Positions 1 through 9,120 of a DNA stretch of 30,599 nt are shown here, piece by piece. Every line of letters begins with the position of its first letter. Position 1 is the first letter of the stretch. The DNA lies in NCBI GenBank assembly GCA_036824265.1, contig DAITAL010000015.1, positions 1 to 30,599 on the forward strand, read 5' to 3'. A program made the translations under genes and the position numbers. The stretch comes from JAAYZB01 sp937958685. Lineage in GTDB: Bacteria; Bacillota_I; Bacilli_A; Izemoplasmatales; Hujiaoplasmataceae. Below the pieces are notes generated by a model that saw only the letters and a program-made list of their open reading frames with translations, was not told the origin of the DNA and searched no databases.

Positions 1-21
1 CCAGCGCGGTTTTTCTATTCC

Positions 22-237
22 TTATTCTTGGGACTCTATTTCATTACAGCCCCATACTGAGATTATCACAGTCTCAACTTGCCGCTTTGGATCTTTGAGC
101 CGCCATAAGCGCCGGTATTCCTTCAGGTGGCGGGGAACCTGCTCACCGCGGAACAAGAGCTCCAGCTTTTGGTCTTTGATATCAAAATTATAAATGACGA
201 CCTCTTTCGTCCGCATTTGCTTTTTCAACATCATCAC
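22..237 (-). CDS. Small hypothetical protein or gene remnant (71 aa)
   Basis: Open frame of 71 codons starting at a run of three ATGs and ending in TAA. The product is basic and soluble, with no signal peptide or membrane segment. A motif such as FRGEQVPRHLKEYRRLW looks like real protein sequence rather than random translation, but I do not recognise a family. It sits beside other decayed sequence (an xylB remnant at 661-951), so it may be the tail of a degraded gene. No convincing ribosome binding site was identified. Confidence 0.3.
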   Translation of the reverse strand: MMMLKKQMRTKEVVIYNFDIKDQKLELLFRGEQVPRHLKEYRRLWRLKDPKRQVETVIISVWGCNEIESQE

Positions 238-389
238 ACACCTGCCTTGTCCATTCTCACATATTATACGGAGCAGTTGCGGGTTCTATTGGCGATTATG
301 TCATTTTGGAAGGATAGATTCAATTGGATGCGGAGAAGGACTTTCGTAATGATGCGTAAAAAAACATTCATGTGCTTGTGGAGAGGGTC

Positions 390-533
390 ATGGAAGTGTT
401 TAAGCCCTCATTCACGATCGACTTTGACTATATCTACGGGAAATTCCTGGAGAGCCCCACCCGCAACGCCCTGATCCTGCAGGCGTGGTTCAATTATCCT
501 GAAGGTGCTGGGGCCAGTATTGTTTCATTTTAG
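390..533 (+). CDS. Very small ORF, possible gene fragment (47 aa)
   Basis: The frame opens with ATG after a GGAGAGGG sequence that could act as a ribosome binding site, and ends in TAG. The product (MEVFKPSFTIDFDYIYGKFL...) is not recognised. The surrounding 600 bp holds no intact gene, so this may be a leftover of a deleted gene or a chance frame. Confidence 0.18.
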   Translation: MEVFKPSFTIDFDYIYGKFLESPTRNALILQAWFNYPEGAGASIVSF

Positions 534-611
534 ACCCTAATCCATCATTTGGCACTCCTATAACTGCAAAAGAAGTCAACTCAAGGCTTTTTCTCTCTAA
601 CCATAATATGC

Positions 612-643
612 AAAACCAGGTTCCCATTCCGGAACCTGATTTT
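612..643. terminator. Hairpin terminator (left copy)
   Basis: AAAACCAGGTTCC and GGAACCTGATTTT form a 13-bp stem with one mismatch around a 6-base loop, followed by TTTTGTCT. It is the decayed counterpart of the hairpin at 24187-24219 and sits just beyond the 3' end of the xylB remnant. Confidence 0.65.
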
Positions 644-660
644 GTCTAATAAGGAGGATA

Positions 661-951
661 TTATGAAGAATACTTGAACTCGGAGATTGTTTTTAGCGAT
701 GAAGTATAAATGCGCTTGTAACGCTGATAGAGATTATCGTAAAGGATTTCAGCCTCGGGATCGGAAAGCACCAAAAGTCCAGGTCTCACGAGCAGGCTGA
801 CAACCGCCAAAGAATCACGTAAGAAGAGTGCGACGCAAATCATCATGACTTTTTTATCGGCTATTCGTGTGCTTGGTGGGAGAGTCCGTCGAAGATAACC
901 TTAGCGCCGATATCCTAAATCGGTGACCACTCACTCAACATACACCAAACA
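661..951 (-). pseudogene. xylB: Decayed xylulokinase (xylB) remnant
   Basis: The last 50 or so codons (from about 825 down to 661) read in frame as a FGGY-kinase C-terminus: SDPEAEILYDNLYQRYKRIY matches PDPEIESVYDKLYQRYKSVY at the end of the intact xylB at 24246-25739. Upstream the frame is lost. A segment at about 850-951 still aligns at DNA level with the xylB region encoding the GERSPILDADAKGVFYGIS part, but it contains in-frame stops, and about 190 bp between the two segments is missing. The remaining 5' three quarters of the gene is not recognisable. It is therefore a pseudogene, not a short gene, although a 61-codon open frame (661-846) survives by chance. Confidence 0.85.
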
Positions 952-1200
952 ACAAATCGATTGTGTAATTGCCTACTAAACTAAGAACGCCTGTTAACGG
1001 AATCAGTTTCGACCAATTTGGCGCTGTTCTTGATCCGTTGCGGTTTACCGGTTGTTGATAGAGAGCCAATCATGAGTAAATAAGTTACTTTTAAAAATTT
1101 ATCTCTTTGATCGTAACCGAAGGCAGCGCTATACCGCGGAACGATTATGATCTAAAGCGTGAGCGGTCATTCAAGTGGATAATTGAGTAATCTTTAAGCT
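952..1200. other. Intergenic stretch with no recognisable gene
   Basis: No open frame with protein-like composition, no tRNA or other RNA fold and no repeat was recognised here. It may contain further decayed xylB or neighbouring sequence too diverged to align by eye. Confidence 0.5.
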
Positions 1201-1203
1201 TAG

Positions 1204-1253
1204 AAAAACTCCCGAACTAAGCACACAATCAGTGTGAATCATTTAGGGTTTTT
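1204..1253 (-). terminator. Terminator of the GH38-lipoprotein operon
   Basis: Read on the minus strand, CACAC-TGATT-GTGTG forms an inner stem inside an imperfect longer stem (AAAAACCC...GGGAGTTTTT), followed by a GTTTTTC tract. It lies directly after the stop codon of the lipoprotein gene. Confidence 0.6.
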
Positions 1254-1268
1254 ATCTATAAGAGCCTA

Positions 1269-3095
1269 TCAATCAGCAGTTCTCAATTCGTTGGGATCTT
1301 GGTTCGCTTCATCGATGAAGTAGATGCATATCAATTGGACACGGTCACAACCGTCGGTTCCTAAGTTGGGGGTGTGAATATCATCTACCTCGAAAATGAT
1401 GAGCATGTTCGAACCCTGCAGTTCTTCGGGAATTGAGAAGTGGAACCAGTCTTCACCAATCGAAAAGTCAGGAACCCGATCAAGCGTAATCCAGAATGTG
1501 TCTTGATTTTGTTCTCCCATGTCTGCTTTAGGCCGATCAGGCGGGAAACTGAATGTTTCCAGTTGGACTGTCAAAGCATCCTTAAGCAGAAAGTGCGATT
1601 CATAGGTATCAAGATCGACTAGGCGAACGCGGAATTTTGCTTTTCCGGTCGTGCCACCGACGGATTGCGAGCGAATACGCATCTTCATGATTTTATCGTT
1701 GGGGATCTGGATTTTGTTATAGACGTAGAGGTTAGTCTGTTCGTTGTCTTCTGGCCAATCCCAAGAGTCAAACATGATGCCATAACCACCGTCGAAGATT
1801 GCTTGACCATTACCGGAGTTCATCATCTCGATCACGCTTGTGCTGAATTCGCGGATGTTTTTCCATCGGCTTATCGATGCCAACCTGTCTACAGTATATG
1901 TCGCGCCTTCAGGATCAAAGTTCCAATAACTGCGTGTATCCAGCGGAATTGACGTGATGTCAGATGCCCGCAAGTTCAAATTAAAATGAGGATTTAGCGG
2001 GTCGACAAGAACATATTCATCACCGACAGGAGTAGCGATGACGTTGATTGTCACATTGCGGTTAACAGAAGCGTTTGTTTGGGAAATCACAGAAATCATC
2101 GCGGTGCCGATGCCTTGGATTTTGAAACTGCCATAACTGAATTTCTCATCGGTTGCAATCGAAACAACTGATGGATTATTGCTTGTGAATAGAAAGTTGT
2201 CCATGGCCCCTGAAGGTGTGGTTTCTATAGCAAGATTGAGACCATCATACATTTCGTAACTTAAAGGGAATGTATATGCGTTGTTGGAATTGGGAGCCGG
2301 TTCATGCGACCATCTAACGTTGATTGACGTTGCATGCAGGTGCTTGACGGTTACGATTATGGAAACAGAAACCGAGGGGTTGTTGTTTGATGTTGCGGTA
2401 ATAAGGTATTCGCTATCGAGAACAGCGACTTCCCTAACGACTGAGACTTCACCGGTTGCAGAGATCGAAACATGAGTTGGGTCGGCGTCGCCAACAGGAG
2501 CTACCGACCAGATAATGTCTTTATAAGTCGCGTTTTCAGGTGTGAAAGTGATTTGGTTTGCCAGCCCTAGAGTAACCGACTGGAACTTCTGTGCGAGAAT
2601 CTCATAACCAGTCTCTTTAAATGCAAGCGATTCTACTTGTATTATCGGCATGACTGTTACAGTGACTTGTGCAGTTTTGGAATCGACAGTTGCCGTGATT
2701 ACAGCCACTCCAGGAGCAACAGCTGTAAGTTGGCCATCGCTCGCGATGGTCACAACTGCATGATTGTCCGATGTCCACGTTGGTGTCTTAAAACTTGCAT
2801 TTGACGGCGCAATCAGCGCTTCAAATTTGACTGAACCGCCTTGGTAGATCGATAGTGCTCCTGCAGAGACGCCAGTGCCTTTGATTGAAACGATCGATAC
2901 TGGAACATAGGAACCTGTGAAAGTCGTTGTTGCGCTTTGGCTTTCAGTAGTCTGTCCAGATATCGTTGTGCCAGATAATGTCGTTGGAATGCCGGTGGTT
3001 GAGAGGGTTGTTGTGACATCTTGGCAAGCGGTAAGCAAGCCAAAAAGCACTAGTGCTAAGATAAACAATAGCGATTTTCGGAAGAGTTGTTTCAT
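1269..3095 (-). CDS. Surface lipoprotein with Big_2 domains and a C-terminal beta-rich module
   Basis: 608 aa exported lipoprotein. Residues 1-24 are a lipoprotein signal peptide ending in LLTAC (Cys24), followed by a Thr/Ser-rich linker to about residue 62. Three bacterial Ig-like repeats follow (about 65-150, 152-250, 252-355); the first is the most typical Big_2, with TWTSDNHAVVTIASDGQLTAVAPG-type sequence. The final 240 residues form a beta-rich module containing KAKFRVRLVDLDTYESHFLL and IPEELQGSNMLIIFEVDD, which recurs twice in the lipoprotein at 17542-19833. The start follows AGGAGGTTTTTACAT, a strong ribosome binding site. It lies 25 bp after the GH38 gene on the same strand, so the two are co-transcribed and end at the hairpin at 1204-1253. 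Likely role, by inference: extracellular glycan binding. No catalytic motif was recognised. Confidence 0.85.
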   Translation of the reverse strand: MKQLFRKSLLFILALVLFGLLTACQDVTTTLSTTGIPTTLSGTTISGQTTESQSATTTFTGSYVPVSIVSIKGTGVSAGALSIYQGGSVKFEALIAPSNASFKTPTWTSDNHAVVTIASDGQLTAVAPGVAVITATVDSKTAQVTVTVMPIIQVESLAFKETGYEILAQKFQSVTLGLANQITFTPENATYKDIIWSVAPVGDADPTHVSISATGEVSVVREVAVLDSEYLITATSNNNPSVSVSIIVTVKHLHATSINVRWSHEPAPNSNNAYTFPLSYEMYDGLNLAIETTPSGAMDNFLFTSNNPSVVSIATDEKFSYGSFKIQGIGTAMISVISQTNASVNRNVTINVIATPVGDEYVLVDPLNPHFNLNLRASDITSIPLDTRSYWNFDPEGATYTVDRLASISRWKNIREFSTSVIEMMNSGNGQAIFDGGYGIMFDSWDWPEDNEQTNLYVYNKIQIPNDKIMKMRIRSQSVGGTTGKAKFRVRLVDLDTYESHFLLKDALTVQLETFSFPPDRPKADMGEQNQDTFWITLDRVPDFSIGEDWFHFSIPEELQGSNMLIIFEVDDIHTPNLGTDGCDRVQLICIYFIDEANQDPNELRTAD

Positions 3096-3120
3096 ATGTA
3101 AAAACCTCCTGATTCTAATG

Positions 3121-5850
3121 TTATATTTCCAGGCGAATCGTGACGACTTCGAATTTGTGGAGTTTGTATGTAAGTTTATTACCGAAGTGAGTTATTAATT
3201 GGTTTTTGTTTTCAAGGATATCCGATAGATATGCTTGCTTAATCTGAACCGGAATCTCCAATGTGACTGTCGAATCGGTTCCGTTGACATCGTATAAACG
3301 GAAGGAGATTGCCTTGCCATCTTCGCTTTTCTTAATGCCATTCAAGATTGCCCCGCCATGATACTTAATTATAGGCAGAAGGTTGTTTTCCGGCTTTTCA
3401 CTGAGAGTGCAGTAGATTGGTTTATGTAGAAAGATTTGAGCAATAGCCACTAGTTTAACGTTATCGTTTGGAGCGATGCCAAAAGCGACACGAAACTCGT
3501 GAATGCCTATTTCTGGGGTTGGATCAGGGTCAAACGAAGCACGAAGTAAAGAGACTTTAAGTTTATCTTTTGTGAAACGGAAGGCGTGTTTTCCCTCAGC
3601 AATCAGCACTAATCCCAAATCCCCTTTTGGAACGTAAGCTAGTTCATTTCCGGGCATGTCAGTTTCTGCCCAAGTTCGTTCGCAGATACCATAAGGTACC
3701 ATATATTTCGCACTCACTGCCTCTTGATGCGAAAAACCGAATTCGAGCTTGGGGATAGTCTTACCGTGTTCGCCTAGTTCCCGGCAATCCGACTTGATCA
3801 AATACTCAACAATCGTAGAATCGAAATCTAGCTTGGCTGTTATCTCAAGATTGGATTGACCGTATCTTGCAGTATAGATGATCTGACTACGATTGTTGTT
3901 GTGAACATTCTCAATGACCCGAACAGAATGAAGCGGAAGCGATGATAAATGCCTGCCTGTTTTCCAACTTGACATCAACCCTGAACCGTCCTCAATTACA
4001 TAGTTGAATCCAGCATCAATGCCTTCAGCAATCACAACCTCAGTAATTTTGTCAGTAATCTTTATAATTTTAAGATCGTTCGTGTCAAGTTCAATTTTAA
4101 GGAGATTGTTTTCCAACTCTAAATCAGTCGAGGGGGCTTGCTTTTCAAAAAGTGGGGGATAAGTCATAGCTTCCACTATTAAAGGCAATTGCCGCATCGC
4201 AAAATATGAAAAACCAAATGGGGAGACGCGTATATGAACATCAGCTTCGAAGTAATCGTGGCTCCAATACGTTTTTGTCTGGCGAATTATGCTTGCCTCT
4301 AGCAAGTTATCTTCATAATCATAGAATCCAAGTTTTTCCCGATCGCCTTCGTAATCCCACACCTGTATTCTAACGGGTTTGCTAAAGGCGAAAGCAAAAG
4401 GATTGAAAACGACAAAATGTCTGGTGCTGCCAACAGCACGATTCGATATGAATATTCCAGCTTGGCTTTGAAAGCCCGATCCGGCGCCAAAGGAAGTGTT
4501 CTCATTATAATTCTGAAAACTAAATGTGTCGATGATTTTCCGAAGACTTTGGGATTTTACAGAACCGCTAGCGGCTAATGCAAGTTGATAATTCGCGAGC
4601 GCAAACGCTTTAGTTTTTTCGACACCACTCCCCGGGAGAATATCATGAAACTGGTTAAACAGCACTTTATGCCAAGATTCGTTGAGGAGTGCTTTTTGGT
4701 AGTCGTAGACGCCCTTTAAGTCGGCCATGACGTTAAAAACTTCTGCCTCATACAATAATCTGATAGTATTGGCGTTTCCCTGCTTGATTTTTGCCTGCGA
4801 GGTGTAACACCCGGTAAACACAGGATTTAACTCGCCGTTATAGTATCGAAAACTATCTTTGCGCTTTTCCGCTTGCTCGAAAAACTGACGATAGGAACCA
4901 AACACAATTCGAGGAAACACCGGATAGTTCATCATTTCTTTTATTGTCAGAATGTCTTTAACTGTTGCCCCACCGCCGTGATCGCCAACACCGTATACTC
5001 TCATTGTGTAATCGATACCGTAGCGATTGCAGAAGTCAGGGACGAACAATGCAAAATCAGGATTCACTTCGCCATTATACCAGAACGGTTCACAATAGGC
5101 CAAGACTCCATTATTGGTTTTCGCTATCCAGTTGTATAGCGCCGGCATTTCCTTGCCGCGGCAATGATAGTAATACTTAACCTTGGCTTTTGCGAGTATC
5201 TCGGGGTAATTTTCAGAGTGACCGAAAGTATCGGGTTCATAATCAATAACTAATTCATCGGAGTTAATCTCTAGCAGATCAGCAAGATATGTCTTTGCAT
5301 ATAATATGCTTCTGGCAAGAGAGTCGCCTGTTGCCATGTTTTTATCGCCCTCGACCCAAGTCGAAGCGGTCACTTCCCATCTGCCTGATTTGACCATTTT
5401 TTTGATTCTTGCAAGCAAATCCGGGCGATAGGTTGCGATAATTTGGTAAATTGCCGCTTGCGATTGTGAGAATGTGAATTCAGGAAAAGCATCAAGCAAA
5501 TCGAGCATCGTCTCCAGTGTCGAAATCGTTATCGCTACAGTCTCATCGAAACCCCACAGCCAGTTCATGTCAATATGGGCGTGAGCGACCATTATCATAG
5601 TTTTGGCTTTTGCATCTGCAGCTAGCGGCAATAAGCAAGCCTCCGCAGCAAGGGCGGTCTCATTTGTAATCGTCCCGTTCTTTGTGAAAGCGGCGGCCAA
5701 ATGACCAATCGCTTGATTTATTATCTGTTGATGCTTATTGTTAGCATACTTGTTGATTTCGCTTGCATAATTGATTTCCGCGAGAATGCGTTTCACCATG
5801 CTTCCGCGACAAGTCTTTTCGATTTCTGCCAATATCTGTCTATTATCCAT
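3121..5850 (-). CDS. GH38 alpha-mannosidase
   Basis: 909 aa, no signal peptide, so cytoplasmic. It belongs to glycoside hydrolase family 38, retaining, zinc-dependent alpha-mannosidases that trim mannose from oligosaccharides. Visible family motifs: VAHAHIDMNWLWG with metal ligands His92 and Asp94; IDYEPDTFGHSE with Asp207 as nucleophile and metal ligand; YGVGDHGGG near 287-294; and FNQFHDILPGSG with His402 as the fourth likely zinc ligand. The C-terminal two thirds is beta-rich, as usual. Length fits bacterial and yeast Ams1-type members (about 850-1050 aa). An in-frame ATG two codons upstream (5856) exists, but AGAGG lies only one base before it and about 7 bases before the ATG at 5850, which is why I chose the latter. 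It leads a two-gene operon with the lipoprotein and is divergent from the importer operon, suggesting it acts on imported alpha-mannosides. Confidence 0.95.
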   Translation of the reverse strand: MDNRQILAEIEKTCRGSMVKRILAEINYASEINKYANNKHQQIINQAIGHLAAAFTKNGTITNETALAAEACLLPLAADAKAKTMIMVAHAHIDMNWLWGFDETVAITISTLETMLDLLDAFPEFTFSQSQAAIYQIIATYRPDLLARIKKMVKSGRWEVTASTWVEGDKNMATGDSLARSILYAKTYLADLLEINSDELVIDYEPDTFGHSENYPEILAKAKVKYYYHCRGKEMPALYNWIAKTNNGVLAYCEPFWYNGEVNPDFALFVPDFCNRYGIDYTMRVYGVGDHGGGATVKDILTIKEMMNYPVFPRIVFGSYRQFFEQAEKRKDSFRYYNGELNPVFTGCYTSQAKIKQGNANTIRLLYEAEVFNVMADLKGVYDYQKALLNESWHKVLFNQFHDILPGSGVEKTKAFALANYQLALAASGSVKSQSLRKIIDTFSFQNYNENTSFGAGSGFQSQAGIFISNRAVGSTRHFVVFNPFAFAFSKPVRIQVWDYEGDREKLGFYDYEDNLLEASIIRQTKTYWSHDYFEADVHIRVSPFGFSYFAMRQLPLIVEAMTYPPLFEKQAPSTDLELENNLLKIELDTNDLKIIKITDKITEVVIAEGIDAGFNYVIEDGSGLMSSWKTGRHLSSLPLHSVRVIENVHNNNRSQIIYTARYGQSNLEITAKLDFDSTIVEYLIKSDCRELGEHGKTIPKLEFGFSHQEAVSAKYMVPYGICERTWAETDMPGNELAYVPKGDLGLVLIAEGKHAFRFTKDKLKVSLLRASFDPDPTPEIGIHEFRVAFGIAPNDNVKLVAIAQIFLHKPIYCTLSEKPENNLLPIIKYHGGAILNGIKKSEDGKAISFRLYDVNGTDSTVTLEIPVQIKQAYLSDILENKNQLITHFGNKLTYKLHKFEVVTIRLEI

Positions 5851-5935
5851 AGTCATACCTCTTGATGAAACTTCATTTGCGATTGGAAACTGCGAAGAAA
5901 AGAAAAGTGGGGAGTTTCAAAATTTCGATAGGCGG

Positions 5936-5963
5936 TTGACACACTTATGATTTGTGCTATAAT
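5936..5963 (+). promoter_or_regulatory. Promoter of the importer operon
   Basis: TTGACA at 5936-5941 and TATAAT at 5958-5963 with a 16-bp spacer: consensus housekeeping -35 and -10 boxes. The start of transcription would lie near 5970, inside the operator that follows. Confidence 0.8.
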
Positions 5964-5967
5964 AGCA

Positions 5968-5983
5968 TTGTCAACGTTTACAT
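5968..5983. promoter_or_regulatory. LacI/CcpA-type operator (site 1)
   Basis: TTGTCAACGTTTACAT contains the 14-mer TGTCAACGTTTACA, an imperfect palindrome centred on ACGT. It fits the catabolite-responsive element consensus TGWNANCGNTNWCA. It starts 5 bp after the -10 box, a roadblock position typical of repression. The same 14-mer occurs at 17501-17514. The binder is either a CcpA-like protein encoded elsewhere or the LacI-family repressor at 14837-15829. Confidence 0.75.
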
Positions 5984-6027
5984 TGCAGATATTATCACCA
6001 AAAAACACAAATGTCAAGGGGTGCACA

Positions 6028-8019
6028 ATGAAAAGAACCTTTAAGTTCTTGATCCTACTTGGTTCTATTTTTGGGATTGTTTCGGTACTACTTGCATGTC
6101 AACCAAAGGAAATCGGCGGTTATGATTACTCAGTCCAGGGAAAAAATGAAGAAAGCACTTTAAGAATCATCGGCGGGTGGACCAAAACCGGAGTTGGCAC
6201 ACATTTTCACGCGGGACCTGACGCCGGACCTGGCGTGATGTTTGCGCTTGAAGGTTGTATGCAATACGTCCGGACTTCAACCAAATTCTATTACCTTCTT
6301 GCGGAGAGTTTTACGCATAATGATGATTCCACGAGTATTATCAAGATCCGGGATGATGCCTATTGGCACGATGGCAATCCCGTTGTGGCGATGGATATCC
6401 TCAGTTATTATGCGTTGAATATCACCGATTTCGGAAAATACATCTTGGATTTAGAAGTTATTGATGCCAACGAAAATGGCGAACTCGACGACGACAAGGA
6501 ACTTTTGGTTTATTGGAAACCATGGAAAGAACCGACAAACTATTCCAAAAACATGCTTTTGGCGATGGACACGAAGAATGGCTCAATTCAGTACAAAACC
6601 TTTCAGGTATTCGTCGATGAGGCGCTGGATTTGATATACAACGGACCAGACGGCAACACACCGAATCCAATCGTTACAAGTGCCTCTGATGGGCAAGGAG
6701 AGATTCGTCTAGGGCGTCATATAAACTCAGTTTCGGCCAGTCTTGGCAACATTTATAATCAATTCAGGGCCTTCGTTATTCCTGGAACCCAACCAGGCAA
6801 TTACATGGCTACGGGTCCTTACAAGATTCAGACAGTTACCGAGAATCAAATGATTCTTGTCAAAAATGAAAATTACTATTTTGCCGACCAAGTTGGATTT
6901 GATCGTATCATTGCCACCCAGTATTCCAATGATAATCAAATCTATGCTGACATGAAGGCGGGAAAACTTGACTATGTCGACGGGGTTCTGCCGCTTGACA
7001 TCAATGAATCAATCTTGGTTGAAAACCGCAATCTCGTTTCGTATAAATATTACGACCAAGGCGCCATCGGCATGTATTATAATCTGGAAAAAGAAATTTG
7101 GGAAGACGATCTTGTCCGGGAGGCTTTTCAATACATCTTTGACCGTGATATAATCAGGGCGACTGTCGTTCCTTACGGTGTTACATCTTATAAACCACTG
7201 ATGATCATGTCGCCGATTGAGGCAAGACAATATATGTCTTCTGAAGCTTATTCGATGATCAATGATTACAGATTTGACCAGGAAAAGGCTGCAATGCTGC
7301 TCGAAGCTGCGGGCTGGGTCATAGCTGACAACCAGTGGTACGATTCAAGCGGCAAGCTCGTCGAGCTGACGGTTGGATACCAAAACATCCCGACATTCCT
7401 CAAAGTCGGCCAAATCGTCAAGGCGTCGCTGGAGAACTTTGGAATCAAGGTCATCCTCAAGAGCGGCAGTGACTGGGGTACTTGGTTCTCAATCGCTTCG
7501 TCACAAAACAGTTCTTATGATTGCGTTATCGCTTTTACGGAACTCAATACGTTCGGAACACATCCAGCTGGATCGATGAAGCATTTCTTTGATATACTAC
7601 AAGCCCATGTCTTGCATCTGCCGACCGATCCGAATACAGGACGATTCTCAATCCAGGTCGATTTATTATCCCAATCGAACAAATCGCAATCATTGGGCAG
7701 AATCACCGTATATTCAGTATACCAAAATCTGTACACATATGAGGGTGCTGAACTCGAAAATTACGTCGATTCAATAATTCTGGGGTTTTCCAAGTACAAT
7801 TACGGAATTCAGTTTTTTGAAAATGTGACCGGATCGTATTTCGATGCCAGTCGTGTCGGCGGACTGCCTTCTCCGGAGCTGATGTTGGAAAACCGAAACA
7901 TCACCGTGTTGCCGGATTATTTTGAACCAAATTATCCGATCTTTGCCCAACTAAACATTCATTTCACTCAAGCAGCCCCTTACGGAACCGGAGAGTTATT
8001 TGCCAAAAAAAGTGACTAG
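6028..8019 (+). CDS. Solute-binding lipoprotein of an Opp/Dpp-type ABC importer (SBP family 5)
   Basis: 663 aa lipoprotein with signal peptide residues 1-24 ending in VLLAC (Cys24). The body has the family 5 (SBP_bac_5) pattern: IKIRDDAYWHDGNPVVAMDI near 110-130, an ATGPYKI segment with FADQVGFDRI near 262-292, and DDLVREAFQYIFDRDII near 360. Family 5 proteins bind peptides, nickel or oligosaccharides; the flanking glycosidases favour an oligosaccharide here. A frame-compatible ATG at 5947 lies inside the promoter and cannot be the start; the ATG at 6028, followed at once by a signal peptide, is chosen, although its upstream GGGGTG is only a fair ribosome binding site. An insertion near residues 146-156 (DANENGELDDD) resembles a calcium-binding EF-hand/dockerin loop, which is unusual in this family. 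Confidence 0.92.
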   Translation: MKRTFKFLILLGSIFGIVSVLLACQPKEIGGYDYSVQGKNEESTLRIIGGWTKTGVGTHFHAGPDAGPGVMFALEGCMQYVRTSTKFYYLLAESFTHNDDSTSIIKIRDDAYWHDGNPVVAMDILSYYALNITDFGKYILDLEVIDANENGELDDDKELLVYWKPWKEPTNYSKNMLLAMDTKNGSIQYKTFQVFVDEALDLIYNGPDGNTPNPIVTSASDGQGEIRLGRHINSVSASLGNIYNQFRAFVIPGTQPGNYMATGPYKIQTVTENQMILVKNENYYFADQVGFDRIIATQYSNDNQIYADMKAGKLDYVDGVLPLDINESILVENRNLVSYKYYDQGAIGMYYNLEKEIWEDDLVREAFQYIFDRDIIRATVVPYGVTSYKPLMIMSPIEARQYMSSEAYSMINDYRFDQEKAAMLLEAAGWVIADNQWYDSSGKLVELTVGYQNIPTFLKVGQIVKASLENFGIKVILKSGSDWGTWFSIASSQNSSYDCVIAFTELNTFGTHPAGSMKHFFDILQAHVLHLPTDPNTGRFSIQVDLLSQSNKSQSLGRITVYSVYQNLYTYEGAELENYVDSIILGFSKYNYGIQFFENVTGSYFDASRVGGLPSPELMLENRNITVLPDYFEPNYPIFAQLNIHFTQAAPYGTGELFAKKSD

Positions 8020-8028
8020 GAGAATCAA

Positions 8029-9081
8029 ATGAATTCAGGATCAGGGAAAAAACGGAAGAACTCGCTATATCGGTTGATTTTCAAATACCGTTTTTTTTGG
8101 CGCAGGATCGGGATCGCACTCCTAACACTCATTCTATCGATATTCTTGATTTTCTTTCTTCTGAGGCTGATTCCGGGAAGTTCAGTCGATTTGTTCGCAC
8201 GGACCCTAGCAAATCAGCGAAACATCTCATTAGCAGAAGCTCGAGTCATCGCTATTCAGATTCTCGGCTATGATCCAGAAGCATCCGTATTCACTCAGTT
8301 TTTCGGGTATGTCGGCAATTTGTTTAAAGGAAATCTCGGTCAGTCGTTATACGACCCGAATCTTACTGTCAATCTAGTTATTAAGAAGAACTTGCCCTGG
8401 ACTTTGTTTATCGCTGTGTTTTCACTACTTATCAGCTTCATAATTGGAATCTTTATGGGGTCGAAACTAGCCTGGAGCAAAAACAAGAAAGCCAATTCCG
8501 CCCGGACTGGCTATATTATCGCTTCAAGTTCATTCCCTGATTTCATTTTTGGTTTGTTGATGCTGACGCTGTTTTCTTCGGTATTAAGAATCTTTCCGAC
8601 AGCAGGAGCTTACAACATTGAATATTCTACACCGGGTTTCAACTTGAGATTCATCGCCGATGTCTTGTATCACGCGACGATTCCAGTCATGAGTTATGTC
8701 TTTATCCAAACGAGCGGCTGGGCGCTAGGAATGCGCGGCAACTGCATCAGCGTTCTCGGCGATGATTACATCTTTGCCGCTAAAGCTAGGGGCATACCCG
8801 ATCACTTGATTGAATCACGGTATCTTAGGCGTAACGCTATGCTGCCATTGGTGACTTCGTTGGCCATCTCATTTGCAGTTATCTTTGGCGGTTCGCCTTT
8901 GATGGAAAATATCTTCAACTATCCCGGTATTGGCCAGCAATTTGCGCTTTATATTGGTCAGCGGGAGTACTTCATGATTCTTGGAATTCTCTTCTTTGAA
9001 AGCGTTGTTATCATCTTTGCCAATCTTATCGCCGATTCGATTTATTCGTTGATCGATCCAAGGATTAGGAGGGGAGCGTAG
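8029..9081 (+). CDS. ABC importer permease, OppB/DppB-like
   Basis: 350 aa integral membrane protein of the binding-protein-dependent transport family. The first membrane segment is at about residues 24-46 (LLTLILSIFLIFFLLRLIPG), followed by the usual extracytoplasmic loop and five further hydrophobic segments. The cytoplasmic EAA loop is well conserved: DYIFAAKARGIPDHLIESRYLRRNAMLP. The C-terminus has the family's NYPGIGQ signature followed by SLIDPRIRRGA. The start follows CTAGGAGAATCAA, in which the binding protein's stop overlaps the Shine-Dalgarno sequence. It forms the membrane channel with the next gene. Confidence 0.93.
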   Translation: MNSGSGKKRKNSLYRLIFKYRFFWRRIGIALLTLILSIFLIFFLLRLIPGSSVDLFARTLANQRNISLAEARVIAIQILGYDPEASVFTQFFGYVGNLFKGNLGQSLYDPNLTVNLVIKKNLPWTLFIAVFSLLISFIIGIFMGSKLAWSKNKKANSARTGYIIASSSFPDFIFGLLMLTLFSSVLRIFPTAGAYNIEYSTPGFNLRFIADVLYHATIPVMSYVFIQTSGWALGMRGNCISVLGDDYIFAAKARGIPDHLIESRYLRRNAMLPLVTSLAISFAVIFGGSPLMENIFNYPGIGQQFALYIGQREYFMILGILFFESVVIIFANLIADSIYSLIDPRIRRGA

Positions 9082-9120
9082 ATTAAACCATTAACCACTG
9101 AGAAAGGCTGTTTTTTCATT

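Larger units (their letters stand above)
610..951. repeat. Left copy of a direct repeat: terminator plus xylB 3' end
   Basis: This stretch aligns by eye with 24184-24715 in the same orientation. The shared part begins with the AAAACCAGGTTCC hairpin, continues through TTTTGTCTAAT and AGGAGGATATTATGAAGA, and runs into the xylB C-terminal coding sequence. Similarity is roughly three quarters of bases. It continues to about position 849, then resumes at about 850-951 after an internal deletion equivalent to roughly 190 bp of the right copy (about 24436-24628). The pair brackets about 23.5 kb of lower-GC DNA. Confidence 0.8.

Noticed and set aside
127..474. Plus-strand frame of 115 codons in the left decayed region
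   Set aside because: No family resemblance and irregular composition; overlaps two other weak frames, so it was not counted as a gene.
5947..6027. Upstream ATG start adding 27 codons to the binding protein
   Set aside because: The region holds the -10 box and the operator; the ATG at 6028 directly precedes a standard lipoprotein signal peptide.
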